Part shown: piece after piece, positions 1 through 5,504 of the stretch
Layout of the letters: each line of letters starts with the position of its first letter
Numbering within the stretch: the stretch's first letter is position 1
From: Gammaproteobacteria bacterium
Lineage (GTDB): Bacteria > Pseudomonadota > Gammaproteobacteria > Steroidobacterales > Steroidobacteraceae
Length of the DNA stretch: 5,670 nucleotides
Direction of reading: 5' to 3'
NCBI GenBank assembly: GCA_025350345.1
Contig: JANXYA010000168.1
Location: 1 to 5,670, forward strand
Notes under the pieces: model-generated
Database searches by the model: none
The model's input: the letters and a program-made list of their open reading frames with translations, nothing else
What the model was told of the DNA's origin: nothing
Translations under genes and position numbers: made by a program

Positions 1-1014
1 GGCATCGAAGCCGCGTTCGAGCAGGATGAATGCACCCGCGGAGCTGCGCCGGCCCGTGTCGCAGTAAACGACGTAAGGGACGTTGCGATCGAGCGTCGCC
101 AGCTTCAGCCGGATGAAGTACAGGGGTATGTTGAGCGCGCCTTCGATCGCGAGGTTCTGGTATTCGGAGGGCAGCCGCACGTCGAGCCAGCGGCCGCCGC
201 GCTCGATGATGGCGCGCGCCCCGGCGTAGTCCACCCACTGCTGCAGCGGCTCGTTCATCAATTCGCGAAAGTCATTCTTGCTGAGCCGCATCAGCACCCC
301 GTCGGTGAGCATGGTGACCGTCGCATTGCGCTTGGCCTCGGAAATCAGCGCCTCCTCACCGAAGGTCTCGCCCACCGTGAGCTCCGCCAGGCGGATGCCC
401 TCGCGATTGAGGGGCGTCTCGCGCGTCACCACGCACTTGCCGCTGACGATGGCGTAAAAGAAATCGCCCTCGGTGCCCTGCTGGATGATGACTTCACCCG
501 TGCGGCAGGCCACGCGCTGCATGCGCATGAAGATCGCCTGGATGTTGGCGGGCGGGATGCGATGAAAAGCCTTGGTCTGCAGGAGCGTGGTCATCCAGTC
601 ATCGCTCCCGCCGGTGCCGAACTGGGCCTGCAGCTCACTGACTTCGTAAGTGCCGGTCTGATCCCAGGTGATCATCATGTCGAGCAGGTCGGCTTCGACG
701 ACGATGTATTCCACGGCATCGACGGCCCGCGCGCTTTGACGCCGCGGGAGCTTGGGCGAGAGCTGGTTGCGGGCCTCGGGCGTGCCGCCCTTGATCATGG
801 CCACAGTGCGATCGCCCTCGCGCAGCTCGAGCATGCCGGAAATGAGCCAGTAGCAGCGTCGCTCGGTATCGCCTTCCTTGAACAGGGTGCGATTGGCCGC
901 CAGCTCGCTGATGTGCACCTTGCGCGCCAGGGCGGCGATATTGTCGTTCTTCATCCCGCCCAGCGGCGAAAGCTTGCGCAGCAACGCCACGTCGGCTGGA
1001 CGACCCTCACTCAT
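1..1014 (-). CDS. Tandem cyclic-nucleotide-binding-like domains fused to a rhodanese domain (3' end outside window)
   Basis: The frame is open from ATG at 1014 to the left edge, 338 codons without a stop; the C-terminus is missing. Residues about 15-105 form a degenerate cNMP-binding-like beta roll (GDTERRCYWLISG, then no clear phosphate-binding cassette). Residues about 150-250 form a second, well-kept one: EGDFFYAIVSG followed by GETFGEEAL and KRNAT at 216-232, which fits the family phosphate-binding pattern GE-x-AL...R-x-AT. Residues about 262-338 are a rhodanese domain (WLDVRLPSEY, EGALNIPL) with active-site loop CDTGRRS, cysteine at residue 318. About 25-35 residues of that domain are probably lost at the edge. 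Rhodaneses carry sulfur on this cysteine as persulfide; here the domain may be an effector switched by a bound nucleotide, which is inference. No transmembrane segment or DNA-binding helix-turn-helix is visible, so it is not a standard Crp/Fnr regulator. It lies 34 bases downstream of the beta-oxidation gene on the same strand. The ribosome site is weak (GGGG 5 bases upstream). Confidence 0.88.
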   Translation of the reverse strand, partial: MSEGRPADVALLRKLSPLGGMKNDNIAALARKVHISELAANRTLFKEGDTERRCYWLISGMLELREGDRTVAMIKGGTPEARNQLSPKLPRRQSARAVDAVEYIVVEADLLDMMITWDQTGTYEVSELQAQFGTGGSDDWMTTLLQTKAFHRIPPANIQAIFMRMQRVACRTGEVIIQQGTEGDFFYAIVSGKCVVTRETPLNREGIRLAELTVGETFGEEALISEAKRNATVTMLTDGVLMRLSKNDFRELMNEPLQQWVDYAGARAIIERGGRWLDVRLPSEYQNLAIEGALNIPLYFIRLKLATLDRNVPYVVYCDTGRRSSAGAFILLERGFDA

Positions 1015-1048
1015 GCGAACCCCGTAGGAAAAGGCCAATCGTTCGATG

Positions 1049-3094
1049 TTAGCACAGCAAATTTCCTGCGCCCGCGCTCCAGCCCTCATCGGGGTGGAAG
1101 CGCTTGCCGTAGCGCGCTTCGAGTTCCCTGAGTCGCGCCACGACCGCGCTGATGCCGCGGGTACGCGCATAGTTAAGCGGGCCGCCGCGGAAGGGCGCGA
1201 AGCCGGTTCCGAATACCACGCCGGCGTCGAGCAGGTCGGCATCGGCCACCACCTGCTCGCGCAGGCAGGCCGCGCACTCGTTGACGAGCGCGAGGATCAG
1301 GCGATCGGCGAGATCTTCCGGGGGAGCGGTGGCGTGCGGCGCGCGCACCGGCTTGCCGTCCTGCCAGGTGTAGAAGCCCTGGCCGCTCTTGCGCCCCAGG
1401 TTCTTCGCCGCGACCAGCTCGCGCAGCCGCTGCGTGTACGGGGGCATCTCGCGCCCCAGCTCGCGCGTGATGATCTCACCGACGTGGACGATGACATCCA
1501 GCCCGACCACATCGGACAGTTCGATCGGTCCCATCGGCATGCCGAAATCCACCGCGGCGCGATCGATCACGCCCAGCGGCACCCCTTCGCCGGCGGCGTA
1601 CAGCGCCTCGTGCAGGTACGGAAATAGCACGCGATTGACGAGGAAACCCGGTCCGCTGCGGCAGGGCAGGGGCAGCTTGTCGATGCGGCGCGCGAAGGCC
1701 ATCGCCGCGGCCAGCGGCTCGGGCTTCGTCTGCGCCGAATGAATCACTTCGACCAGCGGCATCTGCGCCACCGGGTTGAAAAAATGCAGGCCGACGAGCC
1801 GGCCGGGATCCTGAAGCTGCTCGGCCAGCAGTTCCAGCGTGATGCTCGAGGTGTTGCTGGCGAGGACCGCCGCGGCGCCCAGGCGCGGTTCGGCCTGTGC
1901 GTAGAGCGCGCGCTTGGCCTCGAGGTTCTCGAATATGGCCTCGATCAGGATGTCCGCCGTGCTGACGCCGGCGCCCGCCACGTCAGCGCGCAGCCGCGTG
2001 AGCGCCGCCGCGCGCTCGGCCGGATCGCGCACTCGCCGGGCGAACAGGTCGGCCGCGCGCTTGAGCGCCGGGTCGACGAAGCGCTGCTCACGATCCTGGA
2101 GCGTCACCTCAAGGCCACGCAGCGCACACCAGGCGGCGATATCTCCGCCCATCACGCCCGCCCCGATCACGTGCACGCGCTTGAGCGGGACCGCGGACTT
2201 GCCACCGAGGGACTTGAGGCGATCCTGCAGCAGGAACATGCGCACCAGGCTCCGTGCGGTCTCGCTGGAAAACAGCGCCGCGATCGAATGGGCCTCCGCA
2301 TCGTATGCGGCCTGCCCACGTGCGCCGTAACGGACCCACAGATCGATGATCGCGTAGGGGGCGGGGTAATGATCGCGCCGCGCCTGCCGCGCGACCCGCG
2401 CCTCCAGCGAGGAGCGCAACAGGGAGCGGAGGCCCGGAAGATTGAGCAGACGATCGGGGAGCGGGGCCTGCCGGCGCGGCGGGCCTTGGGCCAGAATCCG
2501 GTGCGCCTCGCCCTCGAGCTCAGCTGCGCTCACCAGCCGATCAACCAGCCCGATCGCGCGCGCACGCTCGGCCCGCACCGGCTTTCCAGTCAGCATCAGT
2601 TCCATGGCCGCTCGCACACCGAGCAGCCGCACCGCGCGCACCGTGCCGCCAAAGCCGGGATGGATGCCCAGCTGCACCTCCGGGAGCCCCAGGGACAGGC
2701 GCTCATCGTCGACCGCCACGCGGTAGCGGCAGGCCAGTGCCAGCTCCAGGCCACCACCCAGCGCGAAGCCGCGGATGGCCGCCACGGTGGGGCAGGGGAG
2801 AGCCTCGAGCTGCGCGAAGACGCGCTGGCCATTCTGGATGGTTTCCAGGGCATCGGCCTCGCTCCGGAAGGCGGTGAATTCCCGCACATCCGCGCCCGCG
2901 ATGAATCCCGAGTTCTTGCCGGAACGGATAATGAGGCCGCGCGGCGGATCGCTGTGGAGCGTGCGCAGCTGCTCACCGAGCTCGACGAGCACGGCGCGAC
3001 TCAGGGAATTGGCCGACGTGCCGGGCCGATCCAGCGTCAGGCAGGCGATGCCGTCAGCTTCGCGATCCAGCCGCCAGGCATTGCTACTGCTCAT
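1049..3094 (-). CDS. Bifunctional enoyl-CoA hydratase / 3-hydroxyacyl-CoA dehydrogenase (FadB/FadJ type)
   Basis: This 681-residue protein catalyses two successive beta-oxidation steps in the cytoplasm: hydration of 2-enoyl-CoA, then NAD-dependent oxidation of 3-hydroxyacyl-CoA. Residues about 8-200 are a crotonase domain with the oxyanion-hole segment FIAGAD (64-69), GGGLE with Glu117, and GLPEVQLG with Glu139, the two catalytic glutamates of the FadB family. Residues about 305-485 are the dehydrogenase NAD-binding domain with dinucleotide loop GAGVMGG (311-317), SNTSSI (413-418), and HFFNPV with His437, paired with Glu449 in LVEVI. Residues about 485-665 hold the C-terminal dehydrogenase helices, including NRVLFPYLHEA and a second copy near FGTGFAPFRGGPL. 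Both active sites look intact. It is somewhat shorter than E. coli FadB (729) or FadJ (714). No thiolase gene follows, so I do not choose between fadB and fadJ. The start at 3094 is supported by GAGGGA 6 bases upstream. Confidence 0.95.
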   Translation of the reverse strand: MSSSNAWRLDREADGIACLTLDRPGTSANSLSRAVLVELGEQLRTLHSDPPRGLIIRSGKNSGFIAGADVREFTAFRSEADALETIQNGQRVFAQLEALPCPTVAAIRGFALGGGLELALACRYRVAVDDERLSLGLPEVQLGIHPGFGGTVRAVRLLGVRAAMELMLTGKPVRAERARAIGLVDRLVSAAELEGEAHRILAQGPPRRQAPLPDRLLNLPGLRSLLRSSLEARVARQARRDHYPAPYAIIDLWVRYGARGQAAYDAEAHSIAALFSSETARSLVRMFLLQDRLKSLGGKSAVPLKRVHVIGAGVMGGDIAAWCALRGLEVTLQDREQRFVDPALKRAADLFARRVRDPAERAAALTRLRADVAGAGVSTADILIEAIFENLEAKRALYAQAEPRLGAAAVLASNTSSITLELLAEQLQDPGRLVGLHFFNPVAQMPLVEVIHSAQTKPEPLAAAMAFARRIDKLPLPCRSGPGFLVNRVLFPYLHEALYAAGEGVPLGVIDRAAVDFGMPMGPIELSDVVGLDVIVHVGEIITRELGREMPPYTQRLRELVAAKNLGRKSGQGFYTWQDGKPVRAPHATAPPEDLADRLILALVNECAACLREQVVADADLLDAGVVFGTGFAPFRGGPLNYARTRGISAVVARLRELEARYGKRFHPDEGWSAGAGNLLC

Positions 3095-3100
3095 GGTCTA

Positions 3101-3106
3101 TCCCTC
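3101..3106 (-). promoter_or_regulatory. Ribosome binding site of the beta-oxidation gene
   Basis: GAGGGA on the minus strand, 6 bases before the ATG at 3094. It lies inside the 17-base gap after the EEP gene's TAG stop (3112-3114). It supports this start and fits co-translation from one message. Confidence 0.65.
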
Positions 3107-3111
3107 GAGGC

Positions 3112-3846
3112 CTAGCTTATTTCAAAATCACAGATCAGCGGGCGGTGATCACTGTAACGCACTTCCGGAATGCGAAATCCGGTGACTTTGATGCCGGCAC
3201 TGACCAGGACGAAGTCGAGCTCGACACGCGGGTGGCGTGCCGGATAGGACAGCAGGCCCTGCGTATTGGCGCTGTGCAGGCCCGCCGCACGCATGAAGAG
3301 GTAAATTTCGTGCGTACCCCAGAACGTATTGAAGTCCCCGGCCACGATAACCGGCTTGGTTGCGCCCGCGATCAGGTCGTAGAGCGTGCGCAACTGGTAT
3401 TGCCGGTGGCGGTACTTCAGCGACAGATGCACGAGAAATACGCAGACTTGGTCTAATTCCAGTTCAATGATCAGGCGCTTGATGCCGGTGTCGAAATAGT
3501 GGAAGCGCTCACCCGTGACGCTCGGAGCGGCCAGCAGTGCATTGGCCTGCTTGCGCACGATCGGCAGCAGGTTGTTGAAGGAGCGCGAGCCGTACTTGCA
3601 CTCGTACGCGGTGTAATGGCCCAGCGAGGCCGCAATATGCTCCGCCTGGTTGACCATGCCGCTGCGAATGGAGCCGGTGTCCACCTCGATCAGGCCCACC
3701 AGGTCAGGGCTCTCCTGGCGGATGAACTGGGTTATGTCTTCCAGGACATGTTTGCTGCTGCGCAGGTATCCAGCGCCTGGGACCGGCAGGTGAAAGGCCG
3801 GGCCCGCGCCAGTCGCATAACGAATGTTATAAACGAGCAGTCGCAA
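3112..3846 (-). CDS. Endonuclease/exonuclease/phosphatase (EEP) family metal-dependent hydrolase
   Basis: The 244-residue protein shows the full EEP (DNase I/APE1-like) motif set: YNIRY with Asn7 at the N-terminus, GLIEVD with metal-binding Glu54, VHLSLKYRHRQ with His140, AGDFN with Asp171 and Asn173, ELDFVLV with Asp211, and YSDHRPL with Asp233-His234. These residues bind Mg2+ and attack a phosphodiester or phosphomonoester in the family; the substrate (DNA, RNA, inositol phosphate, sphingomyelin or other) cannot be told from sequence. No signal peptide is visible, so it is probably cytoplasmic. The start is TTG: the family N-terminus begins right there, an in-frame TGA lies four codons upstream with no ATG or GTG between, and GAGGGA sits 5 bases before the TTG. 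It is the first gene of the probable three-gene minus-strand operon and is divergent from the TIR-like gene across 40 bases. Confidence 0.9.
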   Translation of the reverse strand: MRLLVYNIRYATGAGPAFHLPVPGAGYLRSSKHVLEDITQFIRQESPDLVGLIEVDTGSIRSGMVNQAEHIAASLGHYTAYECKYGSRSFNNLLPIVRKQANALLAAPSVTGERFHYFDTGIKRLIIELELDQVCVFLVHLSLKYRHRQYQLRTLYDLIAGATKPVIVAGDFNTFWGTHEIYLFMRAAGLHSANTQGLLSYPARHPRVELDFVLVSAGIKVTGFRIPEVRYSDHRPLICDFEIS

Positions 3847-3851
3847 CGGTT

Positions 3852-3857
3852 TCCCTC
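3852..3857 (-). promoter_or_regulatory. Ribosome binding site deciding the TTG start of the EEP gene
   Basis: GAGGGA on the minus strand with a 5-base spacer to TTG at 3846. The nearby ATG (minus strand, overlapping this site) is in another frame, and the EEP frame is closed by TGA just upstream, so TTG is the only start that leaves the family N-terminus intact. Confidence 0.65.
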
Positions 3858-3871
3858 ATCAAGGCGGGCAC

Positions 3872-3879
3872 AGTACACT
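3872..3879. promoter_or_regulatory. Possible overlapping -10 elements of the divergent EEP and TIR-like genes
   Basis: In the 40-base gap TACACT (plus, 3874-3879) resembles a -10 box. It would start the message about at the ATG at 3887, that is, a leaderless or nearly leaderless transcript. On the other strand TGTACT (3877-3872) could serve the EEP operon. No convincing -35 box is seen for either, so this is a weak call; the EEP promoter may also lie inside the TIR-like gene. Confidence 0.25.
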
Positions 3880-3886
3880 TAAAGCC

Positions 3887-4342
3887 ATGGCACAGCGCGA
3901 TCCCATACGGGTATTCGTCACCCACGCATTCGAGCTCAGTGATGACTACCTGCGGGTCTTCGAGTTTCTCGAGAGCGCCCGCAATTTCTATTATCGCAAT
4001 TGCGGCGGCCCGGAACAGCGCCCCGTCGACACCTCCACTGAAGGCCTGCACGAGGCGCTGCGCCAGCAGATGGCGTCCGCGGAAGCGGTGGTGGCGCTCT
4101 CCAGCCTGTACGCGATGCATCGCGAGCTGCTGGTGTTCCAGCTCAACTATGCCAAGGCCAGTGAGAAGCCGGTGATCCTGCTGCCCGGATTCGGGAGCGA
4201 GCTGGTATTGCCCACTGCAATCGTGATGCTGACCGCTGAGCGGGCGCGGTGGGAAGAGCGGGGGCTGGTGGACGCGATTCGCCACCAGGCGCGCCATGAA
4301 GAGACGACGCGCTGGGACACCATCGAATTCAAGATTGACTGA
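3887..4342 (+). CDS. Small TIR-like domain protein (ThsB/DUF1863-like), probable
   Basis: The 151-residue protein is a single domain. It opens with a hydrophobic strand IRVFVTHAF (7-15), like the first strand of TIR and TIR-like domains (usually VFISY/VFISH). Next comes a charged helix SDDYLRVFEFLES, a segment rich in Asn and Tyr (NFYYRNC), then a helix LHEALRQQMASAEAVVALSS (54-73) leading into strand four, and MHRELLVFQLNYAKASEKPVILL (77-99). This order, with Glu80 at the head of the helix followed by KPVILL, matches the region of TIR domains that bears the catalytic NADase glutamate. The second half ends in RWDTIEFKID. No partner domain, membrane segment or signal peptide is present. The fold is recognised by pattern only, and NADase or nucleotide-signalling activity is inference. 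The ATG at 3887 has no good ribosome site; the gene may be leaderless. It converges on the next gene with a 30-base gap. Confidence 0.7.
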   Translation: MAQRDPIRVFVTHAFELSDDYLRVFEFLESARNFYYRNCGGPEQRPVDTSTEGLHEALRQQMASAEAVVALSSLYAMHRELLVFQLNYAKASEKPVILLPGFGSELVLPTAIVMLTAERARWEERGLVDAIRHQARHEETTRWDTIEFKID

Positions 4343-4372
4343 GGCCTGCGCCGCAGCCGCGCCGCGATGTTC
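4343..4372. other. Convergent gap without a recognisable terminator
   Basis: Thirty GC-rich bases separate the two convergent stop codons (TGA at 4340-4342; TGA on the minus strand at 4373-4375). There is a short CTGCG/CGCAG inverted repeat with a one-base loop and no T run, so no intrinsic terminator can be called. Confidence 0.4.
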
Positions 4373-4798
4373 TCAGGGGTTATTCGACAGTCCCGTGCGC
4401 GAAGCGCTGCCGCTCCCGCCCTCAATCGCGAGCAACGAGACCAGCGAGGTCGTGGCCCGTGGCGTGGCGCCCATGCGCGCCGGTGACTTGGTGCCCGCGA
4501 CGATGCTCTGCATTCGCAGCGCGTGCACGCGGACGATCAGTGCGGAGAATCGCAGCGCATCTTCATTGGAAAGCTTGCGCACCGAAGCGCGCACCACGTT
4601 GTCGCCGGGCAGCGCGCGCGCCAGGTGCATCGTTCTGGACATCTGGGCATACTCGAGTTGCACTTCGCCAGGCAATTCGAGTTCGTCGATGTCGTCCAAA
4701 TGTTCGCGAAACGCAGCGGCGAGTCTCTCCTTGAGCGTGCCGTCGCCGGCGAGCTGCAGAACGGCCGCTTCAAGTCTGTGGGAGAGAGTGGTGTCCAT
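4373..4798 (-). CDS. Small conserved-looking protein of unknown function
   Basis: A 141-residue protein I cannot assign to a named family. Residues 1-97 look like a compact all-helical domain: SHRLEAAVLQLA, LKERLAAAFREHLDDI, an acidic stretch DIDELELPGE (37-45), then RALPGDNVVRASVRKLSNEDALRFSALIVRVHAL in two helices joined by a turn (61-95). Residues about 98-141 are rich in Ser, Thr, Ala and Gly with little hydrophobic content, and are probably a flexible tail. There is no signal peptide, membrane segment, cysteine or obvious metal ligand set. Start at 4798 is favoured by AGGA 8 bases upstream and by the amphipathic pattern starting at once. The protein is acidic in its first half and Arg/Lys-bearing around VVRASVRK, which could be a contact surface (inference). 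It is divergent from the small-protein/asparaginase-like pair and converges on the TIR-like gene. Confidence 0.72.
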   Translation of the reverse strand: MDTTLSHRLEAAVLQLAGDGTLKERLAAAFREHLDDIDELELPGEVQLEYAQMSRTMHLARALPGDNVVRASVRKLSNEDALRFSALIVRVHALRMQSIVAGTKSPARMGATPRATTSLVSLLAIEGGSGSASRTGLSNNP

Positions 4799-4887
4799 GG
4801 CCTTCGTCCTGGCGGTTCGGGCTGCCTCGCGCTGCCGCCTTAGTTGTTATTCCGATCTAAAGGCTTTCGCCTCATGTACCTACAGGG

Positions 4888-4917
4888 AGAATATCGCGTA
4901 CTGCATGCAATGATCAA
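4888..4917 (-). promoter_or_regulatory. Possible promoter of the minus-strand unknown-function gene
   Basis: TTGATC (4917-4912) and TATTCT (4893-4888) on the minus strand are separated by 18 bases; each matches four of six consensus positions of sigma-70 boxes. Transcription would begin near 4881 and leave a leader of about 80 bases. The first copy of the direct repeats lies in its spacer. This is a modest match in GC-rich DNA, so confidence is low. Confidence 0.3.
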
Positions 4918-4929
4918 CGTACTTTATGC
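4897..4929. repeat. Two 12-base direct repeats at 21-base spacing
   Basis: CGTACTGCATGC (4897-4908) and CGTACTTTATGC (4918-4929) agree at 10 of 12 positions and start 21 bases apart, close to two helical turns, so both would face the same side of DNA. This is a layout typical of paired regulator sites, but with two copies only it may be chance. Confidence 0.35.
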
Positions 4930-4946
4930 TGCAGCTGGCAGGGCGT

Positions 4947-4985
4947 TGGATTGGGGGGATCGGGGGTAGGAGTAGTGGGTAGGAG
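4947..4985 (+). other. G-rich tract on the plus strand
   Basis: Runs of six (4953-4958), five (4962-4966) and three (4977-4979) guanines with several GG pairs between them. Four separated runs of three or more are not present, so a three-layer quadruplex is not predicted by the strict rule; a two-layer one is possible. It sits about 100 bases upstream of the next plus-strand gene. Confidence 0.45.
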
Positions 4986-5019
4986 AGCGATTCGGGCGGC
5001 GCGCTTGCAGTAACTGACA

Positions 5020-5036
5020 TTAAGAGTCACTCTTAA
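5020..5036. promoter_or_regulatory. Perfect palindrome, likely operator
   Basis: TTAAGAG-TCA-CTCTTAA is a perfect 7-base inverted repeat with a 3-base centre. It ends 9 bases before the extended -10 element and so covers about -38 to -22 of the predicted start, where a dimeric repressor would block polymerase or an activator would touch it. The symmetry, the AT-rich arms in a GC-rich genome and the placement favour a protein site. It is not followed by a T run, so it is not a terminator. The regulator is unknown; none is encoded in this window. Confidence 0.55.
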
Positions 5037-5042
5037 CTCATC

Positions 5043-5051
5043 TGATATTAT
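5043..5051 (+). promoter_or_regulatory. Extended -10 promoter element
   Basis: TGA-TATTAT gives the TGn extension directly before a five-of-six match to TATAAT, in the most AT-rich part of the window. No -35 box stands at 16-18 bases upstream; that position is taken by the palindrome, as is common for extended -10 promoters or activator-dependent ones. Transcription would begin near 5058, giving a leader of about 20 bases with GGGA (5066-5069) as ribosome site. Confidence 0.55.
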
Positions 5052-5078
5052 TAGCTTTACTAACCGGGATTTGGATCC

Positions 5079-5501
5079 ATGACTGAGACTTGGCGCGGCA
5101 TTTACCCCATTACGAGCTTTGTACTCGAGGCACTGGGGCGAAAACGTGACGCCGGACCTGCCGGCGCCCTGACCGCGCGCGAGCAGATCCTGCTCATTGC
5201 CGTGGAATTCTGGGCGGCCGCGGCGCACGGGACCCTGCATAAGCACCTCGAAGCGGACCCACAGACGGGGCTGGTCGAGGCCCAGCTGGCGTTCGGCGCG
5301 ATTGGAGCGGTGCGGATCGTGAGCCTGCTGCGGGTCGCCGTGGAGGACCTGGAGGATCAGGCGGGTGGTGGGCAGGGGGCGGATGCCGTGATCAACCAGC
5401 TCGATGAACGGTTGGCGCGCACCGACGACAATGTCGATGACCTGGTGGCGCGCTACGTCGGGGCGACCGAGGAGTCGCTGGTCAGTGCCAGCACAGGCTG
5501 A
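5079..5501 (+). CDS. Small helical protein of unknown function, upstream of an asparaginase-like gene
   Basis: A 140-residue protein that I do not recognise. It seems all-helical: TSFVLEALG near the start, then TAREQILLIAVEFWAAAAHGTLHKHL (32-57), a long Ala/Val/Leu helix GLVEAQLAFGAIGAVRIVSLLRVAVEDL (64-91), a Gly/Gln linker QAGGGQGA (94-101), and an acidic helix VINQLDERLARTDDNVDDLVARYV (104-127). The hydrophobic helices carry charged residues at intervals, so they look amphipathic and more like a soluble helical bundle than membrane spans. Basic and acidic blocks alternate, giving coiled-coil character in the last third. ATG at 5079 follows a GGGA ribosome site at 9 bases and an extended -10 promoter at 5043-5051. 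The asparaginase-like gene begins 3 bases after the TGA in the same frame, so the two are almost surely co-transcribed and perhaps translationally coupled. The minus-strand reading across it lacks any domain signal. Confidence 0.75.
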   Translation: MTETWRGIYPITSFVLEALGRKRDAGPAGALTAREQILLIAVEFWAAAAHGTLHKHLEADPQTGLVEAQLAFGAIGAVRIVSLLRVAVEDLEDQAGGGQGADAVINQLDERLARTDDNVDDLVARYVGATEESLVSASTG

Positions 5502-5504
5502 AGG

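Larger units (their letters stand above)
4799..5078. other. Divergent intergenic region, 280 bases
   Basis: No convincing gene lies here. The region falls from GC-rich near 4799 to AT-rich at 5011-5065 and holds the divergent promoters of the flanking genes. It contains a possible minus-strand promoter (4888-4917), a pair of 12-base direct repeats (4897-4929), a G-rich tract (4947-4985), and a palindrome with an extended -10 element (5020-5051). A small AGGC/GCCT stem at 4861-4872 is too weak to name. Confidence 0.7.

Noticed and set aside
562..1131. Plus-strand open frame of 189 codons
   Set aside because: It runs antisense to the cNMP/rhodanese gene, which has recognisable domains; its protein has no domain signal.
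1739..3115. Plus-strand open frame of 458 codons
   Set aside because: It is the mirror of the FadB-type gene in GC-rich DNA. The product is rich in Arg, Gln, Ala and His with no motif, while the minus strand carries both complete active sites.
3827..4297. Minus-strand open frame of 156 codons overlapping the TIR-like gene and the divergent gap
   Set aside because: Composition is rich in His, Gln and Arg without domain pattern, and it would overlap the start and ribosome site of the EEP gene. The plus strand gives an ordered alpha/beta pattern.
3887..4798. Thoeris-type defence operon
   Set aside because: Only a TIR-like candidate is present; the neighbouring gene is convergent and no NAD-responsive effector domain is seen, so a defence system cannot be claimed.
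4861..4872. AGGC-TTTC-GCCT hairpin as a terminator
   Set aside because: The stem is only 4 bases and no T run follows on either strand.
4296..4913. Plus-strand open frame of 205 codons
   Set aside because: Ser/Arg/Ala-rich mirror of the minus-strand gene at 4373-4798, overlapping the end of the TIR-like gene; no domain signal.
5014..5019. CTGACA as the -35 box of the 5079 gene
   Set aside because: It matches five of six bases but is 26 bases before the -10 element at 5046, too far; no -10 box stands at the right distance.
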